DNA of 64,000 nt from Chamaesiphon minutus PCC 6605 (GTDB lineage Bacteria > Cyanobacteriota > Cyanobacteriia > Cyanobacteriales > Chamaesiphonaceae). Both the position numbers and the translations under genes were made by a program. Positions 52,470 to 62,927 of the stretch are shown here, one piece after another. The number at the start of each line of letters is the position of its first letter. Position 1 is the stretch's first letter. The notes under the pieces are model-generated. The model was not told the origin of the DNA. It searched no databases and saw only the letters and a program-made list of their open reading frames with translations. The stretch is taken from assembly GCF_000317145.1 (NCBI RefSeq), contig NC_019697.1:1922001-1986000 (forward strand), given 5' to 3'.

Positions 52470-53258
52470 TTAACTAGACTTAGCCTCATCAATACGTTTG
52501 TTGAGTAACCCTAAGCTAATACCAGCAATCAGTAAACTTAGTAACTCTATTTTAAGTGCGCCAATAAATGTATTCCCTCGAAAACTATTGAAGATATCCC
52601 ACAGAGCATGAAGTGATACTGCGGTCGAAAAAGCTACCATCACTTGCCAATTTAATCCCGTGTGTCCACTTCTTAACCTTTGCTTCCACAACACGGCACA
52701 GACAAGCCCCGTCCAAGCTGCATGTCCGGCGGGAGAGAACACACCACGAGCGAATAGGACGCTATCGAGTACCAATAAATTTCCCCGCGATTGTAACAGC
52801 GTCACGAAGGCATATCCCATCGTCTCCATTGCCGCAAAACCCATTGCCGAAGATGTACCTAGTAAAATTCCTGTGGCTTCAGAACGCAATCGACCTCTAA
52901 AATAGAATCCTAGTGGCAAAATTAATTTAGCACCTTCCTCAATTAACCCCACCGCCAGCATCGGCAAAAACCCTAGTGTTTCTAAAACATTAAATTCTAA
53001 AAAACCTGCAACTACAACACCGACGGCTCCGCCCCAAAGAAAACAAATAAACATTTCGGGAATAGCTGCTTCCCAATTTGGCAGAGTTTCGTAGAGATAA
53101 GTGATAAAAGTAATCGGTATTAAAAAAGATCCCAGTAAGATAATAGTAGGGATAAGATTGAGATTATTAGTAATTGATAGTACCCGCTGCATTGCATAAA
53201 GCAGTAATAGCCCAATTATGAATATTTGTAGCCACTTGTATCTAATGAATCTCATCAC
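52470..53258 (-). CDS. PrsW-like intramembrane metalloprotease
   Basis: 262 residues, about eight hydrophobic helices. LIEEGAKLILPLGF supplies the EExxK-type motif, ARGVFSPAGHAAWTGL a conserved His and VSLHALWDIFNS another; together these match the three motifs of the PrsW family. In other bacteria PrsW cleaves anti-sigma factors in the membrane. No anti-sigma factor adjoins it. Complete gene. Confidence 0.85.
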   Translation of the reverse strand: MMRFIRYKWLQIFIIGLLLLYAMQRVLSITNNLNLIPTIILLGSFLIPITFITYLYETLPNWEAAIPEMFICFLWGGAVGVVVAGFLEFNVLETLGFLPMLAVGLIEEGAKLILPLGFYFRGRLRSEATGILLGTSSAMGFAAMETMGYAFVTLLQSRGNLLVLDSVLFARGVFSPAGHAAWTGLVCAVLWKQRLRSGHTGLNWQVMVAFSTAVSLHALWDIFNSFRGNTFIGALKIELLSLLIAGISLGLLNKRIDEAKSS

Positions 53259-53546
53259 AGTGCTTGTCGTTAAATTACTTGTATAATACTAGCTAAATCT
53301 CAACATTGAGATCTTCAATTTGTTAAGAAAATATAAACTTGCCAAACTTGACTAGTTCTTGACATTTACAATCTATGCTTGGTAGTGAATAACTCTGTTG
53401 ATGTCATGGCGATCGACTAATTACCTAATTTGCGGAACTTTTTTATTAGTTTCACATCAGTATTAGTAGTAATAACAGGATCGCTAATCCTCATCGTTAC
53501 CCATAGCTGTGGGAAAGTCAATCGAGTTTCGATCCCTAACAACACT

Positions 53547-53741
53547 ATGATAATTGTCAATAATATGTTTGCAACAAAACTTACACTTTTAACCGATCGA
53601 ATTGCTAAAATTCCAGGATTGCGGGTATGGTCTAAATTCAAATCTAGTATGTCAGCTCACGATCGTCACCAACTAGCGAACCACTACTCGACTGTTGAAG
53701 AAATTGATGATGTTCCTCCTTATGATGACCCTTTATATTAA
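53547..53741 (+). CDS. 64-residue protein with a PPYDDPLY C terminus
   Basis: An in-frame ORF extends further upstream. The ATG at 53547 makes the N terminus (MIIVNN...) collinear with the 25967 product (Asp17 of TDR/IDR at the same position in both). TDRIAKIPGLRVWSKF and STVEEIDDVPPYDDPLY are shared motifs; an extra eight residues (around HDRHQLANHY) lie in the middle. No signal peptide. No TTTCA repeat was found upstream, so regulation differs from the 25967 copy. Function unknown. Confidence 0.7.
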   Translation: MIIVNNMFATKLTLLTDRIAKIPGLRVWSKFKSSMSAHDRHQLANHYSTVEEIDDVPPYDDPLY

Positions 53742-53751
53742 TTTAATTAGG

Positions 53752-54207
53752 TCAATTTCTAGATTTTGTGGCAATAACATGGCGAAGTAAATATAGAAAC
53801 ATCGCCATGTTAATCGAGAAAACTAGCAACTTGAGGACTGTAATACCTCTAATTAACTCAAATATTTCTGGAGGGATGCTAATCCCGACTAATCCTAATA
53901 CTAGTAACATTGCCCACTCTTTTTCGTACCACAATCCGATCGCCTCGATTGCTGTTACTAAAGCATATACTCCAGCCACAATTCCGCTCAATTTTAAGCT
54001 GTTTGGCGCGATGGTTAAAAGTTTATTTACCAACCATTTAACGATGAATAATTTAGTGCTGAGTAGGTAGGAGCTAGAAAACTCTGCCAGCTCCTCATGA
54101 TTCTTCATGACAAATATCGCCGCGATCGCAGTGATGAAAAGCAAAGTAGCTACAAAGCATTTATAAAGTACGATTAGTCGTAAAGCAGTCGGACGTTGTT
54201 TCTTCAT
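53752..54207 (-). CDS. DUF2127 membrane protein
   Basis: 151 residues with four hydrophobic helices. ALRLIVLYKCFVATLLF at the start, GIVAGVYALVTAIEAIGLWYEKEWA in the middle and PPEIFELIRGIT are typical DUF2127 blocks. Its end is only 10 bp from the convergent small gene at 53547. Function unknown. Confidence 0.85.
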   Translation of the reverse strand: MKKQRPTALRLIVLYKCFVATLLFITAIAAIFVMKNHEELAEFSSSYLLSTKLFIVKWLVNKLLTIAPNSLKLSGIVAGVYALVTAIEAIGLWYEKEWAMLLVLGLVGISIPPEIFELIRGITVLKLLVFSINMAMFLYLLRHVIATKSRN

Positions 54208-54263
54208 AAAGTTAACTTTGTTGGTGAGATATTTTTCATTACCCTATAGATTAGGAGCAGCTT

Positions 54264-54890
54264 ATGTCTGAAAGATTAGGGCCGGAACCCCATGAATTTC
54301 AAGAGCAAGTTTTAGAGGCGATCGCAGAAGTTAAGACCGAACTTGATACTGAAGTAGCTAATGAAAATTTAGAACATAAATGGCTCAAATGGCTTGGTGT
54401 ATCTACAGCTATTTTATCGAGTACGGCAGCCGTTGCCGCAATGTTGGGCGGATACTATGCTAACGCGTCATCAGTATCCCAGTCGCAAGCAAGCGACAGA
54501 TTGACTCAATTTCAGGCTAACTCGATGAAACGCCATGTAGATGAGTCTGTGATTATTATGCTTACAGCTCAACAAAAACCTGTTCCCAATACCATCAAGC
54601 AAGATCTAAATAAATTAGCACGCGATCGGGTGAAAATTAAAGCCGATGCAACTACATTACAGGCAATATCTCAATACGACTTACGCCAGCACAATTATTT
54701 TTCTTACGCGATAACAGCCCTGCAAGTGGGAGTTTCGTTAAGTGCGATCGCGGTAATTGCCCGCAACCGTCGGATTTGGTACTTGGGCATGGGGTTAGGT
54801 ACAGTTGGTATTGCTTTTATGATCTTTGCCGCAGCCTCAACGAGTATAGCTGCTCCGATTCTTGCTATTCCTCAGTCAGTCAAAAAATAG
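54264..54890 (+). CDS. DUF4337 membrane protein
   Basis: 208 residues. N-terminal helical part with many Glu (HEFQEQVLEAIAEVKTELDTEVANENLEHKWLKWLGVSTAIL), a first membrane helix (about 48-70), a soluble helical part, and two membrane helices near the end (about 148-166 and 172-194). Matches the DUF4337 layout. Divergent from the DUF2127 gene. Function unknown. Confidence 0.8.
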   Translation: MSERLGPEPHEFQEQVLEAIAEVKTELDTEVANENLEHKWLKWLGVSTAILSSTAAVAAMLGGYYANASSVSQSQASDRLTQFQANSMKRHVDESVIIMLTAQQKPVPNTIKQDLNKLARDRVKIKADATTLQAISQYDLRQHNYFSYAITALQVGVSLSAIAVIARNRRIWYLGMGLGTVGIAFMIFAAASTSIAAPILAIPQSVKK

Positions 54891-55294
54891 TCGAAAAATA
54901 TTTTGAAGCACTTACAATTAATAATCTATAGATCGGTAACAACTAAACCAAAATAATTATTAATTTAAGAGTAGTCACTAAAAGTTAAGAACTCATCAAG
55001 TCTAAAATATTTTGAAACCAAAGAATGTTCTATCTTTTCTAGTTCTTGACAATCGATCTATATACTGCTTGCAAGCAGAGGATAAGCCAGTCGAGCGACC
55101 GATTCGATCGAGACAATCCGATCGTGTCGGCTCTTTGCTCTGACCCCGATCGTTCGATTCTCCAGAGGAGAGGCTTCGCCAACGACAGCCTCTGGCAGTA
55201 ACTGATAAACTCGATCGGCTACTTAGTTAAGTAGTTAGAATTGACTCGATAAGTTTTGCCCCTGCAATAAACTGCAAAAAGATAACAATAACGC
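54891..55294. other. Intergenic region with a dispersed repeat, upstream of the NRPS gene
   Basis: No gene. A small dispersed repeat lies at 55151-55184 (CGTTCGATTCTCC, AGA, then GGAGAGGCTTCGCCAACG), the same type as at 1220. The region probably holds the promoter of the NRPS gene, but no clear -35/-10 pair was seen. Confidence 0.5.
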
Positions 55295-55630
55295 ATGACT
55301 TTGAGCAAACGAGTAGGAGATCTGAAAATTAAAGACCAGATCTCACAGAACGATATTGTCCGCTACTTGCACCAGTTATTTGAAGCTCAAGCGGATAGAT
55401 GTCCCTTTGCCCCAGCTATTGACAATTCGCTAGGGGCGATGCAGCTTGAATGTGGTGGCATCTTCACCTATGGAGAAGTGGAAGCGAAATCGAATCAACT
55501 CGCCCATTATTTGCGCCGTCGCGGTGTGGAGTGCGGCGCGCGGGTAGGATTATTAATACCTCGATCGCCAGAATTATACATCGCCATTTTAGCGATTCTC
55601 AAGGCTGGCGGAGCATACGTGCCCCTAGAT
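55295..55630 (+). pseudogene. Pls/PosA-like NRPS, 5' part, split by an IS982-family element
   Basis: Encodes the first 112 residues of the adenylation domain: LHQLFEAQADRCPFAPAI, FTYGEVEAKSNQLAHYLRRRGVECGARVGLLIPRSPELYIAILAILKAGGAYVPLD. It is interrupted after VPLD by the IS at 55631; the next residues, PEYPADRI, are at 56976. Joined, the two parts give 1344 residues in one frame with TAGAT counted once. See the 3' part for the whole architecture. Confidence 0.9.
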
Positions 55631-56970
55631 ACCTGAGTTCGATGAGGCATAGCCTCATCGAACTCAGATGTGACAACATGTTCAGCTTAATAGCAAATTT
55701 TATGTAAATTTTGGCACGATAAAACCCATCATTAAGATGATTAATGATTGAAAATATTGAGTTAAGTTAATAAATAAATAATCGGCTAAATAGGAACAAT
55801 ACTAAAGAAGTTTTGAGCAGGCTCATCTAGCTTCAAACTCGGCTTTTTAGGTTGATGAGTATAAGCAATTAATGCTGTAATCAGATTTAGCATGAAATTA
55901 TGCAAGCTCCGATGGCGAGAATGGACTAAATAACAAATATTTTTTAACTGGTCATTTACCGTTTCAATCAGCGAGCGTTTCCGAAGTGATATTTTGTCAT
56001 CCATCAAGATGAGCTTGTTTTTCATATTAGATTTTAGTGGCGTAATTAGCTGCAATCCTTTATTTAATAATTCTTCAAATAGTTCTTTCTTAATATATCC
56101 TTTGTCTCCAAATATTTTTCCTGATATTCCCTGTGTCATTGATGGCAAATGTGTGCGGTCATCGACATTGCCAGGTGTGATTTTGCAGCTTAATATCTCT
56201 CCGCAATCATTAATAATTAAATGAAGCTTGAATCCAAAGTACCATCCCATAGAACTCTTACTCAGCTTGGCAGTTTCTTTGAAAACCTTATTTCTTTTAA
56301 TTCTTTTTGGGTGACAAACTGGAATAGCCGTGCTATCCACGAAACTAATTCCAGTCACCTTACCTTGACGAGAGTTGAGATAATAAAGGCAAGCTATTAA
56401 AACATTTGGCATCAACTCCACCATTCTATTGTAACTAACCAACTTTGGAAAATAATCAGTTAAGTTTTGACAAACATTTTTGAGGTAATAATCCTTAAAT
56501 GTTCGATAGCTTGACTGATGGAAATGAATAGAAATAGTCATGACCTCGCTCAGTGATAGGCCGCAGCGTTTTGGTAAGCTATTACCGTTGGCAGGGAAAG
56601 ATATTGATGAAAAAGTTGCTAGCCAATCTTGGCAGAAATCATCTATTTCACAAAATAGTTCGGTTAAGTCCATCATCTAAGTGTGGTTTTCTAATATATA
56701 TATTAATTTAACCAGAATCAGAGATTATACATAAGGGTTGCAATGCTATTTGTACTTTTATTTGCCGACCGCTCCTCAGAACTTTTAATAACTTATTAAT
56801 TGTTAATTATTTGTAATTATCGATCGACGTTTTACTTCCAAGTCATTATCAATAATCAAAGCTTATTGATAATGACTTGGAAATATCTCATTTTAATAAT
56901 TGATGTTTATGACTCAAGCACAGTCAGAGACTTGATTTGATGATGAGGCACAGCCTCATCGAACTCAGGT
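55631..56970 (-). mobile_element. IS982-family insertion sequence
   Basis: 1340 bp, ends ACCTGAGTTCGATGAGGC and its inverse; the inverted repeats extend about 29 bp with small differences. Target duplication TAGAT at 55626-55630 and 56971-56975. Each end contains a palindrome: 16-bp perfect arms at 55633-55667 on the left and 8-bp arms at 56942-56960 on the right. One transposase gene; about 290 bp of A/T-rich non-coding DNA lies on its upstream side, making the element longer than the usual 1 kb. Confidence 0.85.
55786..56676 (-). CDS. IS982-family transposase
   Basis: 296 residues, complete. LSLSEVMTISIHFHQSSYRTFKDYYL near the start, GISFVDSTAIPVCHPKRI (first Asp), KIFGDKGYIKKELFEELL (second Asp) and KRSLIETVNDQLK (Glu) form the DDE triad. 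C-terminal HSRHRSLHNFMLNLITALIAYT is the family's usual ending. An intact frame suggests the element may still be active. Confidence 0.9.
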   Translation of the reverse strand: MMDLTELFCEIDDFCQDWLATFSSISFPANGNSLPKRCGLSLSEVMTISIHFHQSSYRTFKDYYLKNVCQNLTDYFPKLVSYNRMVELMPNVLIACLYYLNSRQGKVTGISFVDSTAIPVCHPKRIKRNKVFKETAKLSKSSMGWYFGFKLHLIINDCGEILSCKITPGNVDDRTHLPSMTQGISGKIFGDKGYIKKELFEELLNKGLQLITPLKSNMKNKLILMDDKISLRKRSLIETVNDQLKNICYLVHSRHRSLHNFMLNLITALIAYTHQPKKPSLKLDEPAQNFFSIVPI

Positions 56971-56975
56971 TAGAT

Positions 56976-59900
56976 CCTGAATATCCAGCCGATCGAATCG
57001 ATTATATTTTGAGTGATGGTGGAATTGAAACAATCCTCACGATCGAGGATTTAGCTCAAGAAAAAGCAATTGGGGTAGTCAATGTTATTTGTGTCGATCT
57101 TCAGGCGGGGGAAATAGCCCTAGAATCTACCCAGAGACTAGATCGCCACCTTGTATGTACGACCGAGCGCGATTTGAGCTATGTCATTTATACATCAGGT
57201 TCGACGGGCAGACCCAAGGGTGTCGAGATCGAACATCGTAGCAGTACCAATTATATTCAGGTGGTAAATGAGTCTGTTTATCAGATTCAGCCTCACGATC
57301 GCGTCTATCAGGGATTCTCGATCGCCTTTGATGCGTCGGTAGAAGAGGTCTGGTGTACCTTTGCCGCTGGTGCGACCTTAGTTGTCGGCTCGGTAGAACA
57401 AACCCGTTCGGGGGTCGATTTAGCCCAGTTTTTGACACAGCAGCAGGTCACGGTGCTATCTTGCGTTCCTACCTTACTAGCGATGATGGAGGTAGAAGTA
57501 CCCACGATTCGGTTACTAATTTTGGGCGGCGAACAATGTCCCCAGGAATTGATATCTCGCTGGTGCAATCCCCAGCGACGAGTATTAAACACTTACGGGC
57601 CGACGGAAGCAACGGTAGTCAGTACTTATCAAGAATGTCATCCCGATCGAGTCATCACCATTGGCAAAGCTTTACCAACTTACTATGTGTATATTTTAGA
57701 TGAAGATTTCCAATTATGTCCGCCTGGAGTCGAGGGGGAAATTTATATTGGTGGGATCTGTTTAGCGCGAGGTTATGTCGGTCGTCCCGATTTAACCGCC
57801 GAGAAATTTATCAATTTAGATGAATCTAAATCGATGAGAATTATCCCAAATCGCTTATATAAAACCGGAGATTTAGGGAGTTGGAATGATGATGGTGAGA
57901 TCCAATTTTTAGGTCGGATTGACGGACAGGTCAAATTGCGCGGCTTTCGGATCGAACTCTCAGAAATCGAATCGGTCATCATGCAATGTGCGGGAGTGAG
58001 TGCGGCGGTAGTTGCCGTGAAAAAGGTCGCAAACATCGACAGGTTGATTGCCTATCTAGTCCCCAAGCAGAGTTTAGCAGAATTAGACTTAGGCGGAATT
58101 TATGAGACAATGCGCTCGCGGCTGCCTGCCTATATGGTACCGACAAGTCTGGAGATATTAGCATCTCTGCCTACTTTGCCGAGTGGGAAAGTAGATCGCA
58201 AATCTCTACCCGACCCCCAAAATATCGGCGTTAATTTCCAGAGCAGTAACGGTCGCCAAGCAACGAATGAAACTGAAAGTAAGATCGCTTTTATCTGGTC
58301 GGAAATATTAGGTATTAGTGACATATCGATCGATGCTGATTTCTTTCAGGAATTGGGCGGACATTCATTACTAGCGGCGATCGTTATTTCCAAGCTGCGA
58401 GAAAATCCTCAATTTCAAGATTTAGCCGTACTAGATATCTATCAACATCCAACTGTTGCTAAACTTGCCACAGCATTGGCAGATCGCCAGCAACATCCAA
58501 CCTCAACCCAGCATGGAGAAACGCGCGAACGCCCGACCGCCAAAGCACATCCTAGCGGACATGTTTGGACGATTTTAGGAATTTATGTGCTTTACTTTAT
58601 CTATAGCACTCCGATCGTCTTACCTTTTTCTGTCTTTGATATTTTGTATGATGATGGCTGGAACAAATATGCTGCATTAGCTCTATCCGGGATCGTACTT
58701 TTATCGATCCAGCCAAGTTTACTCCTGATTAGTATTGGCTTGAAATGGTTGACGATCGGTAAATACAAGGCTGGTAGTTATCCGCTGTGGGGCAACTATT
58801 ATTGGCGATTTTGGTTTATGCAGCAAGTACATAAACTGGTATCTACCGAATATCTAGCTGGCTCTCCGTTATTAAATACTTATTACTGCTTACTGGGTGT
58901 GAAACTCGGTCAAAATGTTTATCTGGGGGGAATCGAACTAGTAGCAGCCGATCTAATTACCATTGGTGAAAATACGAGTATCAATGATGGTGCTAGTTTG
59001 GTCGGATATGAAATAGTCGATGGCAGGCTGAATATTGGTAATATTACGATCGGGCGCGATTGTTTTGTCGGCTCGAATACGATGTTAGGACTGCATACCC
59101 AACTAGTAGATCGATCGCGAATTGACGATTTATCTTATCTAGGTAATGGTCTGAATATTCCGGCTGGAGAGGCATGGATTGGTTCGCCAGCCAAGTTAGA
59201 TCCCAATACTAGCAGTCAGATTGACGAGCTGTTAACTCCTGTACCTAAGTGCGGAAATTTATTAAAACTGGGTTATTTAATCGGCTCAATCGCTGTCTGG
59301 TTAGTTCCCTTTATTTCAGCAATTCCAGGCTTTTTATTGTGGCAAGAATTACTCAAGGAACTCGAAATTGATGAATTATTACTTCCAGCAGCAATTTTAG
59401 GTAGCTTCTCCTTTGTAGGCATATTTTGCCTTCAAATTTTACTTTACAAATGGATTCTGCTGGGTCGAATTAAACCTGGTAATTATCCAGTTTATAGTAG
59501 TTTTGGATTGCGAAAATGGTGGATCGATCGATTGATGAGTATGAGTTTAGATATGATGCCAACGCTCTATTCTACGCTCTACCTGCTGCCCTGGCTGCGA
59601 ATGTTAGGGGCGAAAATTGGCGCGCGGACAGAAATATCTACGGCGACTAATATTACACCCGATTTACTATCGATCGGATCGGAGAGTTTTATCGCCGATA
59701 CGGTATCTTTAGGTGCGGCTAAAGTCGATCGAGGATGGATGGAATTAGCCCCAACGAGAATCGGCTCTCAAACCTTCGTGGGTAATGGTGCGCTCATTCC
59801 CGCACACAGTACGATCGCCGATAATTCTCTGATTGGTTGCCTTTCGATTCCGCCTGTGGGCGATACACCCATGCAACCAGATACCGCGTGGCTGGGTTCT

Positions 59901-60674
59901 CCAGCGATCTATATTCCCCACCGTGAAGTTATCGATAGCTATGAAGAGGCACAAACTTATAAGCCACCCCGCTATTTATATGCCATCCGACTGGCGATCG
60001 AGTTTTTGCGCGTTACACTCCCAGGGAGCATCCATTTTATCGTTCTCTTTACCTTAGAAGTCGGATTGACGGTAATCGCCGATGCCAATTCAAGTTGGGA
60101 GTGGGATTTAGCGATCTGGGCGGCAGTTTTTCTCTGGTTTCCGTTCTGTTATTTCCTATTTACCGCACTTTCTACCTTCTTCGTCATCGGCTTAAAATGG
60201 TCGATCGTCGGTCGCTATCGTTCCGGTACTATTCCCTTATGGAACAGCTTTATCTGGCGTACAGAGTTGATTACGGGGCTGTACGAAGCGATTATTGTGC
60301 CTGGATTCTTGTTCTTTCTGCTCGGTACGCCCTTCGCACCGATGCTGTTGCGGTTGCTGGGGATGAAAATTGGGCGCAATGTTTATATCGAAACCACCGA
60401 TTTTACCGAATTCGATCTGATTACGATCGACGATAACGTGATTCTCGATCGGGATTCTACGCTGCAAACTCATCTATTTGAAGATCGGGTGATGAAATTG
60501 GGCAAACTCCATCTCTATCCCCGCGCTCAAGTGGGTAGTTGGGGGATGATTCTCTATGATACCGTTTTAGAACAGGACGTACTCATTCAACCGATGTCAT
60601 TAGTGATGAAAGGTGAAAAATTGCCTCCTGCCACTACTTGGCAAGGTATCCCAGTGACTCGTAGTTACGATTAG
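56976..60674 (+). pseudogene. Pls/PosA-like NRPS (epsilon-poly-lysine-synthetase type), 3' part
   Basis: In the restored 1344-residue protein the adenylation domain reaches about 500 (YVIYTSGSTGRPKG at about 180-193, NTYGPTEATV, YKTGDLG). A carrier domain follows with phosphopantetheine Ser about 576 (ELGGHSLLAA). The C-terminal 750 residues alternate membrane helix pairs with three modules containing left-handed beta-helix-like repeats (for example ITIGENTSINDGASLVGY). This A-T-(TM-C)x3 layout is that of Pls, which polymerises lysine without condensation or thioesterase domains. The amino acid used here is unknown. Without its first 112 residues the adenylation domain is incomplete. Confidence 0.85.
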
Positions 60675-60845
60675 ATCTTAGGCAAACTATACATGCAAAA
60701 TCAAAATTTACTAAGCTGTAAAACATCTAAACCACATTAACTGAGTTGCCTTTATCCTTTGAATTTTGCTCCCATTTTACGAGCGATTTTCTTTCGTTTA
60801 GTAAATTATTGATTCGATAGATTTTGAGTAAAAACCTAGATTGAT

Positions 60846-61472
60846 ATGCAACTAAACTTCACACATTTGCCTAGTTTACCGACCCTAATTCAGACCTTTG
60901 GTTATCCATTAGTTTGGTCGATTGTTTTTGCTGAATCAGGTTTATTAGTCGGTGTGTTATTACCTGGTGATAGCCTACTGTTTGTGGCGGGATTTTTATG
61001 TTCTGTACCCAATACGCCGCTAAATATTTGGGTGATGACATTTGGGTGCTTTGTTGCAGCATTTTTAGGTGATAGTTTCGGCTACTATTTTGGCAAAAAA
61101 TGGGGTCGTAAATTATTCGACAAGCCTGATTCTAAGATATTCAAGAAGAAGCATCTACTCGCGGCTGAAGAGTTTTTCGATCGTCAGGGTAAAGTCGCCC
61201 TTATTCTGGCTAGATTTATGCCCTTCGTTCGTACATTTGCGCCGATTGTTGCTGGAATTGCTGCGATGCGTTATGTAACATTCATTCAATACAATGTATT
61301 GGGCGGATTTGTGTGGGCGGTAGGGTTAAGTTTCCTTGGCTACTTTATCGGCGGAGCTATCCCGCCCGAACAACTCGATCGTTATTTGATTCCGATTACT
61401 TTGTCGATTATGTTTATTTCTCTGTCTCCATCTATGTTCCATCTCTGGAAAGCGAGACAGGATCGGCAATAG
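60846..61472 (+). CDS. DedA-family membrane protein
   Basis: 208 residues. FAESGLLVGVLLPGDSLLFVAGFL and the FLGDSFGYYFGKKWGRKLF block, then GKVALILARFMPFVRTFAPIVAGIAAMRY are DedA signatures (F..R..P..R......AG). Five or six membrane helices. Recent work links the family to undecaprenyl-phosphate or lipid flipping. The stand-alone gene follows the NRPS by 171 bp. Confidence 0.92.
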   Translation: MQLNFTHLPSLPTLIQTFGYPLVWSIVFAESGLLVGVLLPGDSLLFVAGFLCSVPNTPLNIWVMTFGCFVAAFLGDSFGYYFGKKWGRKLFDKPDSKIFKKKHLLAAEEFFDRQGKVALILARFMPFVRTFAPIVAGIAAMRYVTFIQYNVLGGFVWAVGLSFLGYFIGGAIPPEQLDRYLIPITLSIMFISLSPSMFHLWKARQDRQ

Positions 61473-61539
61473 ATCGTTAACCCGAACTTCAGCTCTCAAC
61501 TCAATAATCACTAAAACCCTCAGTTATAACTCGATCTAA

Positions 61540-62898
61540 ATGTCAAACAGCTTACCGCCCCTCTCTCGTGCAGAAGGCACTGCTTGGGGCAAAACACTTC
61601 GAGGTCAAGTATCGAGATCGAGTCATGGAGAGTGGCAACCTGCCCCCCATCGCCCCGATCCGATCGCCATGCTAGAGAAATCCAACCAGGGCAGATTACC
61701 AGAATTAGTGCCGATTCGGTATGGGCGGATGCTGGTGTCTCCGTTTACGTTTCTGAGAGGGGCAGCCAGTCTCATGGCATTCGATCTGAGTGAAACTCCT
61801 CAGACTGGTATCAAAGTTCAGACTTGTGGCGACTGCCATTTGTCTAATTTTGGCGGCTATGGCACTCCAGAACGAAATCTCGTTTTTGATGTCAATGACT
61901 TTGACGAAACTCTGCCAGCACCCTGGGAATGGGATGTAAAGCGTTTAGCCGCCAGTATTGTGGTCGCGGGTAGATCGCTCAAATTTTCAGATAAAATCAG
62001 TCGGACAGCGGTACTCGCAGCGGTACGATCCTATCGCGATCGCCTGAATGAGTATGCCCAAATGACTGCGCTAGATGTCTGGTATGCCCATATTGGGGTT
62101 GAATCTCTGCTGACATTTACCGATCGTGCCAAAGAGCTGAAGAAACTCAAAACAGCAGTGGAGAAAGCACGAGCATTAAAGCCAATGCTGGAACTGGACA
62201 AATTGACGGAAACGATCGCCGGAAAACGCCGTTTTATCGACAATCCGCCCTTAGTTTTCCATCCATCGCCTGAAGATCCCTTGACCGCAGAAATGTTATC
62301 GGTTTTTCATAAATATCGCCAAACTCTCCGCGATGATTCGCGCACTTTACTAGACCACTATCACATTGTTGATGTGGCGATGAAAGTAGTGGGGGTGGGC
62401 AGTATCGGTACCCGCTGTGGTGTTGCCCTATTGGTGACGGCAGATAACGACCCCTTATTTTTGCAAATTAAGGAAGCTCGTGCCTCGGTACTGGAGCCTT
62501 ATGTCGGGAAAAGTACTTACCAGAACCAAGCACAACGGGTAGTAGCAGGGCAACACTTGATGCAAGCAGCCAGCGATCTCTTCCTTGGTTGGACGAAGGG
62601 CGATAGTGGGCATGACTTCTATCTGCGACAACTCCGAGACATGAAATTTTCGATCGAGATTGAAGGCATGTCCGAGGCGGATTTGAGTGGCTATGCCCAT
62701 CTATGTGGTTGGGCACTGGCGCGGAGTCATGCTCGATCCGGAGATCGATTCGCCATCAGTGGTTATCTCGGTCGAAACGATACATTCGAGCGGGCGATCG
62801 CCGATTTTGCCGTTATTTATGCCGACCAAAACGACCGAGATTATCAACAATTAGTTGATGCAGTCAAATCGGGGCAGATTCAGGCGATCGACGAATAA
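61540..62898 (+). CDS. DUF2252 protein (kinase-like fold)
   Basis: 452 residues. LVPIRYGRMLVSPFTFLRGAASLMAFDL, CGDCHLSNFGGYGTPERNLVFDVNDFDETLPAPWEWDVKRLAAS and GVGSIGTRCGVALL are the conserved blocks of DUF2252. GDCHLSNFG with the later DVNDFD resembles the catalytic and metal loops of kinase-like phosphotransferases. Substrate unknown. Complete; 30 bp upstream of the SulP gene and probably co-transcribed with it. Confidence 0.9.
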   Translation: MSNSLPPLSRAEGTAWGKTLRGQVSRSSHGEWQPAPHRPDPIAMLEKSNQGRLPELVPIRYGRMLVSPFTFLRGAASLMAFDLSETPQTGIKVQTCGDCHLSNFGGYGTPERNLVFDVNDFDETLPAPWEWDVKRLAASIVVAGRSLKFSDKISRTAVLAAVRSYRDRLNEYAQMTALDVWYAHIGVESLLTFTDRAKELKKLKTAVEKARALKPMLELDKLTETIAGKRRFIDNPPLVFHPSPEDPLTAEMLSVFHKYRQTLRDDSRTLLDHYHIVDVAMKVVGVGSIGTRCGVALLVTADNDPLFLQIKEARASVLEPYVGKSTYQNQAQRVVAGQHLMQAASDLFLGWTKGDSGHDFYLRQLRDMKFSIEIEGMSEADLSGYAHLCGWALARSHARSGDRFAISGYLGRNDTFERAIADFAVIYADQNDRDYQQLVDAVKSGQIQAIDE

Positions 62899-62927
62899 AT
62901 ATAGCAACGGATCTAAATAAACTAACC

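Noticed and set aside
53430-53546. Upstream extension of the PPYDDPLY protein with a hydrophobic N terminus
   Set aside because: Alignment with the 25967 copy is collinear only from the methionine at 53547. The extension has no counterpart there.
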